Made by a program: the position numbers and the translations under genes. 30,559 nucleotides of DNA from an uncultured Bacilli bacterium (lineage in GTDB: Bacteria > Bacillota_I > Bacilli_A > RF39 > UBA660): the NCBI GenBank assembly GCA_934101275.1, contig CAKOQM010000012.1, positions 1-30,559 of the forward strand, given 5' to 3'. Shown piece by piece: positions 25,025-30,559 of this stretch. Numbering within the stretch: the first letter of the stretch is position 1; each line of letters starts with the position of its first letter. Below the pieces are notes generated by a model. It saw only the letters and a program-made list of their open reading frames with translations. It did not search any database and was not told the origin of the DNA.

Positions 25025-25801
25025 TTACCAAAAAGAGCCGTTAAAAAGAAAATCAAGAAACCAAGAAAATTTATCATAAAAGAAAAAAACAAGACATAAG
25101 GCACTGATTAAAAAAGGTCCGTAAGGAAGCTCTTTTCCTTTTTCGGAATAAAGAGTAAACGTCGCATAAGGTAACGCTAAAAAAGTCGATAAAATAAGAG
25201 CTAAAAAGCCATGGGATACACCAAGAACAAGCCCAAAGACAAAAGATAATTTGATATCTCCCCCACCTAAAGCTTCTCTTTTAAAAAGAAATTTTCCTAA
25301 AAGGCCTATCATAAACATAAATAAAAAGAGAATAAGACCTGCAATTACTCTGGATATGGCAAAAGAAAAACTATAAAAATACCATTGTAACAAGAACATG
25401 AATAAGGAAGTTACAATCAGTGGGGAATCTAATATGATCATATATTTAATATCCGTTAAAAAAATAAGATCAAAAAGTGAAAGCAAAAGTAAAGAAACTA
25501 AAAAAGAGTAAGAAAAACCATAATACCAATAAGAAAGGCAAAAAAAAGTACCTAAAAAAATTTCCGTCAAAATCATCGTCTTTGAAAGTTTCTTATGACA
25601 TTTCGAGCATCTTCCTTTTAAAAAGAGAAAAGATAAAATTGGCACAAGTTCCCAAAAAGAAAGAGGATGATTGCAATAATCACAATGACTTCTTGGTTTA
25701 ACTATAGATTTTCCTTCTGGCAAACGCATCGCCATAACTCCATAAAAGGAAGCTAGAACGCTTCCTACAATAAACCAAAATATACTATTTAATATTTCCA
25801 T
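25025..25801 (-). CDS. pilD: Prepilin peptidase (type IV leader peptidase)
   Basis: Membrane aspartyl protease that cuts the leader of pseudopilins and methylates the new N-terminus. 259 residues. The zinc-binding CDYC...CSKC pair that marks the methyltransferase-containing form is at about 40-75. The two catalytic aspartates lie in FLTDIKYMIILD and in the GGGDIKLSF motif, as in the GxGD family. About eight hydrophobic segments follow. I chose ATG 25801, eight bases past the pilC stop; an upstream frame continues inside pilC. The substrate in this window is the pseudopilin at 13433. Confidence 0.93.
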   Translation of the reverse strand: MEILNSIFWFIVGSVLASFYGVMAMRLPEGKSIVKPRSHCDYCNHPLSFWELVPILSFLFLKGRCSKCHKKLSKTMILTEIFLGTFFCLSYWYYGFSYSFLVSLLLLSLFDLIFLTDIKYMIILDSPLIVTSLFMFLLQWYFYSFSFAISRVIAGLILFLFMFMIGLLGKFLFKREALGGGDIKLSFVFGLVLGVSHGFLALILSTFLALPYATFTLYSEKGKELPYGPFLISALCLVFFFYDKFSWFLDFLFNGSFW

Positions 25802-25809
25802 AACATCTC

Positions 25810-27402
25810 CTACTCTAGTTGTCCATATAAATCGAACATTGGCACCAAAACAGCCATTAAAATAATACCAACAATGATAGCTAATAAACAAATGGTTACT
25901 GGTTCGATAAATGATTTTAAACTATTAACCATTGAACGATGCATTTCTTGATAATAAGAACTTACTTTACTCATCATCTCGGCAAGTTGTCCTGTTGATT
26001 CACCCGTTTCAATCATAAAATAAGCGACATCTGGAACAGCCCAATGATCCTTAAAAGCTAAACTAATTTTATCACCTTTAACAATATTATCAATGGTTTT
26101 ATACATAATCTCTTTATAAATTTCATTATTCGTTATTTTACTTAAGATATCAATACTATCCGTGATAAAAACGTTATTTTTTAAAAGTGAAGCAAAGGTC
26201 TTTGAAAAGATCGTCATTTCATTATAAATGATAATTTTACCAACAATAGGCAATTTCATAGCAAATGTTTGCAAAAATTTACGAAAAGCCTTGATTTTTT
26301 GATAAAGTAAAGCAATCACTAAAATAATTAAAGTTACAAGAGTAATTAAAGTAAAGGCATTCGCCTGCAAAAAATTACTTATATTTAAAATAGCCATGGT
26401 AAAGCCATTTAAAGTGGCACCGGCTTCATCATAAATATTAACAAATTGAGGAACAACCCACACCATGATGAATGTTATGACGGCTAAAGCAAAAATCATA
26501 ATAATCGTTGGATAAGTCAAGGCAGAAATCATTTGTTTTCTTGTTTTTTCAATTTCTTCATAATAATTTGCCATATCGTCTAAGGTTTCTTCAAGTTCTC
26601 CGGTTGCTTCTGCTGCCTTAATCATATTAATTAATAAAGCTGGAAACATGTTTCCTTGTTTTTCTAAAGCACTTGAAAAAGATTCCCCCATCGTAAGTTC
26701 ATAAACAATAGATTGAAAAGCTCGTTTATAATTCACATTTTTATTCATCTGCCGATTTAGAATACGAATAGAATCGGTTAAAGGAATACCACTTTTTAAA
26801 TAGGTCGATAATTGAGTAAGCCAGAATAATAAATCTTTATTTTTAAGTTTTACAGAAAAAAGACTTGATTTTCCATAAATAAGATTAATCAATTCATTCG
26901 TTTCAATTTTGTAAACATCATAGCCATCTTGTACTAAAAAGGTATTTACATCAAGTTTGGAAAATCCATTAATAATACCTGTTTCAATTTTGCCCTCTTT
27001 ATTTTTAGCTGTAAACCGAAATACTTGAGGATCCTTACTTCTAATTTTTCCATGGCCTTCTAATTCTGCAACGAGCTTTAATTTTTCTTTTTCAAGACCT
27101 TCTATTTTTTTCTTCATGTAAGATGTATTTTTTAAAAGATCATTAAGATCCATATTTAAAATATTAGTTTTCTTTTTTTCATCATTTGAAAGTGGTTTAC
27201 TTTCTGTATGAGGTGTTATTTTAACAGCCTCTGATACTTTTAAACTAGCGTGTTGCCAAAGGAAAACTGGTATATCTTTAAATACATAAAGAATACCTCG
27301 CCAAAGACATTCTAATATATAAATGATGACTTCCATGATGGTTTTAAAAGAAACGAATAATCCTAAACTTGGATACTTCAAAGGATTTTTATTTTCTTGC
27401 AT
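25810..27402 (-). CDS. pilC: Type II secretion / competence inner membrane protein, GspF/PilC type
   Basis: Platform protein of a type IV pilus or type II secretion-like machine. The usual parts start late. The N-terminal bridging domain (FRFTAKNKEGKIETGIINGFS) is at about 131-170. It is followed by two T2SSF domains (about 190-310 and 390-520) with the typical LLINMIKAAEATGELEETL and YFMIETGESTGQLAEMM motifs and three membrane segments. It has 530 residues instead of about 400. The extra 125 at the front carry a hydrophobic segment (about 22-50) and a coiled coil (about 85-115). The ATG has GAGGGAAAAA upstream. pilD follows after 8 bases. Confidence 0.92.
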   Translation of the reverse strand: MQENKNPLKYPSLGLFVSFKTIMEVIIYILECLWRGILYVFKDIPVFLWQHASLKVSEAVKITPHTESKPLSNDEKKKTNILNMDLNDLLKNTSYMKKKIEGLEKEKLKLVAELEGHGKIRSKDPQVFRFTAKNKEGKIETGIINGFSKLDVNTFLVQDGYDVYKIETNELINLIYGKSSLFSVKLKNKDLLFWLTQLSTYLKSGIPLTDSIRILNRQMNKNVNYKRAFQSIVYELTMGESFSSALEKQGNMFPALLINMIKAAEATGELEETLDDMANYYEEIEKTRKQMISALTYPTIIMIFALAVITFIMVWVVPQFVNIYDEAGATLNGFTMAILNISNFLQANAFTLITLVTLIILVIALLYQKIKAFRKFLQTFAMKLPIVGKIIIYNEMTIFSKTFASLLKNNVFITDSIDILSKITNNEIYKEIMYKTIDNIVKGDKISLAFKDHWAVPDVAYFMIETGESTGQLAEMMSKVSSYYQEMHRSMVNSLKSFIEPVTICLLAIIVGIILMAVLVPMFDLYGQLE

Positions 27403-27425
27403 ATCTTTTTCCCTCTATTCTCTTT

Positions 27426-27444
27426 TTAAGTATACCATACTTAA
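27426..27444 (-). promoter_or_regulatory. pilC promoter with a palindrome over the -10
   Basis: Minus-strand TGGTATACT (extended -10) is nested in a perfect inverted repeat, TTAAGTAT-acc-ATACTTAA. A weak TTGTTT lies about 18 bases upstream. The palindrome may be an operator for the pilus operon; no regulator is identified. Confidence 0.5.
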
Positions 27445-27489
27445 GACTTTCGAAACAACTTTTATTTTATTTATGTGTTTTTGCAAAAA

Positions 27490-28875
27490 TCAAAGAATCT
27501 CATAAGGCTCATTTTTGGTGCCATTTCCCCTAATAGATACATCAAAACGAATATTAATAACCGGGCGTATTGCATGTGTACCTCCTATACTTCCAGCCCC
27601 AATGACACCTGTACTACCGACAAAAAAGGCATTCGTATACCAACTAGTAACACCATAAGGATTATATCCTCCTGTTAGAGTCATTGTCCAAAAAGGACTT
27701 CCTATTGTTAAATAACTTTCTTGATTACTCATTTGGTGATTATACGTTCCATCAAAAAATACCGCCAGCATGGCCTGCTAACATCACTTCATCGGCCGCG
27801 ATTAAACCTACGGGATAGGTTAAAGCTTTATTACCGTTTGAAGCACTTGAGGTCGTATAATAATCCAACTCATTTTCACAAATAAGGATTGGCCTACTTT
27901 CTTCAATCCTTAAATATCCTTTATAATAGTTTGAAATAGTTCCTGTTCCAACACCCGATTCTAAATTTAAAGTAGAACGATCACCACAAAAACCGGCTGT
28001 TGTATCTATTTTTGAAGCATAACTTAATAATTTATCTTGATAAAATTGATCATTCGCCGTTTTTATCGTGGATGAGGTTCCTAGCCCATGAGCATCACCC
28101 AAAGTGTACATATAGCCAACATACATATTGTCGTTATTGTTAACATTAAAAGGCGTTCTTTTATATTGACGATCTTCGGATACTTCTCCATTATTATGTG
28201 CTACCGTTCCATCGTAAATCATCCTTATAGATCCATTACTATTAATACGAATGATTCGCCAATAAAAACCCGCAAATTTAACATAGTTGTTTTCCACAGA
28301 TCCACGATAGTAATACGTCGGATTCCCATCATAATCGGTTGTTTCATAAATTCCTTTTTCATGAGATTCACAAGATGAATCATCACAAGCCGACTTTGTA
28401 AAATCGGGGACATAACTGTTCACTTCAATATTACCTAAGACGGTTGAAATTGTCTTAAACGTTTTATTAAAATATAATGTACATTTTGTTCTTGTATTTG
28501 TTGTTGCATTGTAATGCGTATAATCTGTAACGCCTTGCCAAGTGCTATTATTCCAGTTTATTGATACGCCATTCGTACAACTTGATTTTTCGTTGTCTAA
28601 AGTATAGCCCGTGTTTTGATTAGGCATACTTCTTGAAATAGTCCCATCCACATAATAAGCAAAATAAATGTCCCCGGCTTCTTCCACCGTTGCATTAATG
28701 GCATCAAAATTTTTCTTTTCTTCATATAAGGCATAACTTTTATAAAAGTAACTAACTGTTAGTATTAACAAAAATATGTTTAAGAATAAATATAAGAGTT
28801 TTTTTCTTTCTTTGTTTTCCTTATATTTACTTAATTTATAAGAAGAATCCCCCCCCCTGAACATATTTTCGAATT
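27490..28875 (-). pseudogene. Anchored surface protein, broken by an IS3 insertion and by a frameshift (3' part)
   Basis: The main part of a surface protein of about 475 residues. It has a basic start, one hydrophobic segment (KKLLYLFLNIFLLILTVSYF), then a long outer domain with cysteine pairs (SACDDSSCESH), WRIIRINSNGSIRMIYDG and GLIAADEVMLAG. The C-terminal part WTMT..VRPVINI is in another frame. They join if one T is removed from the T6 tract at 27754-27759 (minus strand), giving HAGGIFDGTYNHQ. The 5' 42 bases lie beyond the insertion element (30142-30183). A G9 tract (28857-28849) near the 5' end is also slippage-prone. These C-terminal motifs occur in pseudopilin-like proteins of related bacteria. 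Without repair it is not functional. Confidence 0.75.
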
Positions 28876-28917
28876 GGGGAGTTTATAATATCTTTATACC
28901 ACTTTGACAGAGGGTAT
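28876..28917 (+). repeat. Left inverted repeat of the IS3-family element
   Basis: Matches the reversed right end in 30 of 42 positions, best in ACCACTTT and AGGGT. It contains TATAAT at 28884-28889, which faces inward. The exact terminal base is uncertain by 1-2. Confidence 0.6.
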
Positions 28918-28950
28918 ATAATATAAATAATTTTAGATAGGAGTAATTTT

Positions 28951-29226
28951 ATGGCTAAAAAATATGATAATAATTTTAAATCTATGATTGTTAATTTAAT
29001 TTGTAATAAAAAACATTCTACTATTAAAACTGCTGAACAATTTGAGATTCCTCTCAAGACTGTTGAAAAATGGATTACTGCTTACAACAAAAATAATAGA
29101 TGTTTTGATTCCGATTATAAAACTCAAAGTCAAATTATCGATGATTTAAAAAAACAAATTTCTAGATTAGAAAAAGATAATGAAATACTAAAAAAAACGA
29201 TTACTTTATTAGCAAAAAAGGAATAA
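28951..29226 (+). CDS. IS3-family transposase OrfA (HTH protein)
   Basis: 91 residues, DNA-binding half of an IS3-type transposase. The N-terminal helix-turn-helix (IKTAEQFEIPLKTVEKWITAY) binds the IS ends, and the C-terminal Leu-zipper coiled coil (IIDDLKKQISRLEKDNEILKKTI) dimerises. AGGAG precedes the ATG. It ends in GCA-AAA-AAG-GAA-TAA; A-AAA-AAG is a classical -1 slippery heptamer giving the OrfAB fusion. It resembles the IS150/IS3 group in size and arrangement. Confidence 0.9.
   Translation: MAKKYDNNFKSMIVNLICNKKHSTIKTAEQFEIPLKTVEKWITAYNKNNRCFDSDYKTQSQIIDDLKKQISRLEKDNEILKKTITLLAKKE
29214..29220 (+). other. -1 ribosomal frameshift heptamer A-AAA-AAG
   Basis: In the orfA frame the heptamer reads A AAA AAG right before the orfA stop. 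A -1 shift continues in the orfB frame (GGA-ATA-AAG-ATG), giving the OrfAB transposase. Confidence 0.7.
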
Positions 29227-29228
29227 AG

Positions 29229-30131
29229 ATGTTTGAAAGTGTTGAACTATTAGTTTCAGAATACAATTATAAGCTTAATGAAGTCTGTAATGCTTTAAAT
29301 ATTAATAAATCTTCTTATTTGTATTGGAAATGTAAAGGGAAAAATAATCTAAATAAGTTAGCTACTTTTTGTCGGCAAATTGTTTCTGCTTATGCTGATT
29401 CAAATGGAGTTTATGGTGCACCCAAAATAGCTGCTGTTTTAAAGACCAAAGGCATTTCTTGTTCTACTTCTAATGTTTCCAAAATCATGCATAGATTGGG
29501 CATTAGAAGTATTGTTTCTAAGAAATTTCCTCATAAAAAAAGTAATTTAACAGATAAAGAAAAAGCCTTAATTGTTAATTTAATTAAGGATTTAGAAATT
29601 AACAGAATCAATCAAGTTTGGACTACTGATATTACTTATATTCAAACTATCAACGAAGGCACTTTTTATCTGATTTCTTTCATTGACTACTTTTCTAAAA
29701 AAGTTGTTGCATGGGGTTTATTTTCTGATCAAAAAACAGATAAAATTTTAAAAGTTTTGGATGATGCTATTGAAAAAAGAAATCCTAATCATGGTCTTAT
29801 TATTCATTCTGACAAAGGCTCTCAAATGCGTTCAAAACCATACAGAGAATATCTTGTCAATCACAATTTTGTGTTTAGTTATACAGAACTTAATCATTCT
29901 TGTGACCAATATGCTGCTCAAGAATCTTTCCATGCTTCTTTAAAAAAAGAAAAACTATATCAAATGAAACTTTATACTTATGAAGATGCTTTTAAGGCAA
30001 TTTACGATTACATAGAAGGGTTTTATAATCCTATTCGAGTTCATTCCTCTATAGGGTATTTATCTCCTGATAATTTTGAAAAATCCATTTCTAGTTCTGA
30101 CACCCTCCCAAAAAGTGGTCTAAAAATTTGA
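29229..30131 (+). CDS. IS3-family transposase OrfB (DDE integrase domain)
   Basis: 300 residues with the DDE catalytic core: first Asp in VWTTDITYI, second Asp in IIHSDKGSQM, and Glu in DQYAAQESFHASLKKE. An HTH_21-like N-terminal domain with YGAPKIAAVLKTKGI precedes the core. The frame is complete with no internal stops, so the element could be active. Its start ATG is two bases after the orfA stop and lies in the -1 frame. The end overlaps the right terminal repeat. Confidence 0.93.
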   Translation: MFESVELLVSEYNYKLNEVCNALNINKSSYLYWKCKGKNNLNKLATFCRQIVSAYADSNGVYGAPKIAAVLKTKGISCSTSNVSKIMHRLGIRSIVSKKFPHKKSNLTDKEKALIVNLIKDLEINRINQVWTTDITYIQTINEGTFYLISFIDYFSKKVVAWGLFSDQKTDKILKVLDDAIEKRNPNHGLIIHSDKGSQMRSKPYREYLVNHNFVFSYTELNHSCDQYAAQESFHASLKKEKLYQMKLYTYEDAFKAIYDYIEGFYNPIRVHSSIGYLSPDNFEKSISSSDTLPKSGLKI

Positions 30132-30141
30132 CAAAGTCCCG
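30100..30141 (-). repeat. Right inverted repeat of the IS3-family element
   Basis: Reversed copy of the left end, with an outward TTGACA (30128-30133) close to the terminus. It covers the last residues of orfB. Confidence 0.6.
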
Positions 30142-30183
30142 TTTTGAGGTTCTTCTTCTATTATTTGAAAATGTTTGTTTCAT
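30142..30183 (-). pseudogene. 5' fragment of the IS-split surface protein gene
   Basis: Minus-strand ATG at 30183 starts MKQTFSNNRRRTSK, with AGAGGT seven bases upstream, and runs straight into the element. Joined to the part at 28873 it continues in frame as ...TSKFENMFRGG. A basic short start before one membrane helix fits this protein type. Confidence 0.7.
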
Positions 30184-30209
30184 TTTCTTACCTCTTTTCT
30201 ACTATATTG

Positions 30210-30238
30210 ATTGTATCTTAATTTTTGCTCTTTAACAA
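30210..30238 (-). promoter_or_regulatory. Promoter of the IS-split surface gene
   Basis: TTGTTA (30238-30233), spacer 17, TACAAT (30215-30210), about 26 bases upstream of the ATG at 30183. Transcripts would enter the element in antisense to the transposase. Confidence 0.6.
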
Positions 30239-30247
30239 TATTAAAAA

Positions 30248-30559
30248 TTAGGAAACTAATTTTTCTTGTAGTTTCCTAATTTCTTCTTCTGTTAACTCTG
30301 TTGCCATAGAAATGTCTTTTGAATCAAGCCCTAATTTTAAAAGTTCTTTAGCTATTTTGAGGCGTTCTTCTGTTTTACCAATACTGATTCCTTGACTTTT
30401 ACCAATGCTGATACCACGGCTTTCACCAATATTGATTCCTTCTTCACGACCATACTCACGGGCTTTTTTAAACATACCACGTTCTTCGTTCATCACTTCA
30501 TCACTTAAAAGAGCATTCATATACTCATCCATTGTCATTATTGTCACCCATCTTTCTCT
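30248..30559 (-). CDS. Rpn-type PD-(D/E)XK nuclease/transposase, C-terminal part
   Basis: An open frame reaching the right edge, at least 103 residues. It has the typical C-terminus of Rpn (recombination-promoting nuclease) proteins: MTMDEYMNALLSDEV, then KAREYGREEG, short repeats GINIGESRG-ISIGKSQG-ISIGKTEE, then a helical tail (AKELLKLGLDSKDISMATELTEEEIRKL). The nuclease core with its catalytic residues would lie outside the window. The repeats come from a 24-base tandem unit in the DNA. A start inside the window (ATG 30538, with GGGTGA upstream) is possible, which would make it a short separate remnant. Confidence 0.6.
   Translation of the reverse strand, partial: RERWVTIMTMDEYMNALLSDEVMNEERGMFKKAREYGREEGINIGESRGISIGKSQGISIGKTEERLKIAKELLKLGLDSKDISMATELTEEEIRKLQEKLVS

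Larger units (their letters stand above)
28876..30141 (+). mobile_element. IS3-family insertion sequence
   Basis: About 1.27 kb with imperfect terminal inverted repeats of about 42 bp and two overlapping-type genes (orfA, orfB). It interrupts a surface protein gene on the opposite strand. If the element with one copy of an AA duplication (28874-28875 / 30142-30143) is removed, the host reading frame is restored exactly. A longer target duplication is not seen. The ends do not show the common TG..CA. Confidence 0.8.

Noticed and set aside
28895..28925. TTGACA and TATAAT before the transposase as a normal promoter
   Set aside because: Only about nine bases separate them; not a functional spacing.
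30380..30440. CRISPR-like repeats
   Set aside because: Repeats are contiguous, coding, and without spacers; no cas gene is present.

Overview
AT-rich chromosomal DNA, most likely from an uncultured gut-type low-GC Bacillota/Mollicutes-like bacterium. Reasons: strong AAGGAGG-type ribosome sites, TTGACA/TATAAT promoters often with a TGn extension, T-box riboswitches, and a GatCAB operon next to asnS and aspS. TGA is used as a stop (82-residue gene, 7750) and Trp is TGG, so the standard bacterial code applies rather than the Mycoplasma code. Most genes are on the minus strand and tightly packed.

Layout. 1-1065: start of an anchored surface protein, a small XRE regulator with a palindromic control region, and a probable small RNA on the minus strand that can base-pair with the end of the XRE mRNA. 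1066-7670: T-box(Asn)-asnS-aspS-gatC-gatA-gatB, an aminoacylation/transamidation operon. 7750-10301: three-gene operon of unknown function whose large member has a J-domain-like N-terminus. 10375-11256: XerC-type recombinase, divergent from murT-gatD (11335-13405). That GatD has no cysteine at all and also lacks the active-site histidine. 13433-16290: flippase-like membrane protein, pssA, psd and a pseudopilin, overlapping head to tail (phosphatidylethanolamine synthesis plus a pilin). 16345-17553: divergent VWA protein and a small conserved partner. 17567-20777: T-box(Val)-unknown gene-valS. 20792-23987: two related single-pass membrane proteins with repeated Cys-containing extracellular modules. 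24119-27402: pilC, pilD and a frameshifted MoxR-like ATPase. 27490-30183: a surface protein gene broken twice, by a homopolymer frameshift and by an IS3-family element. The end of the window holds the C-terminus of an Rpn-type nuclease/transposase.

How it fits together. Two T-boxes tie tRNA charging genes to Asn and Val supply. The pseudopilin, prepilin peptidase and PilC belong to one competence/type II secretion-like pilus, whose ATPase is not in the window. The most unusual items are the predicted small RNA beside XRE, the catalytically dead GatD, the IS-split slippage-prone surface gene, and the unknown gene placed under the valine T-box. All functional statements rest on reading motifs by eye; no database search was run.
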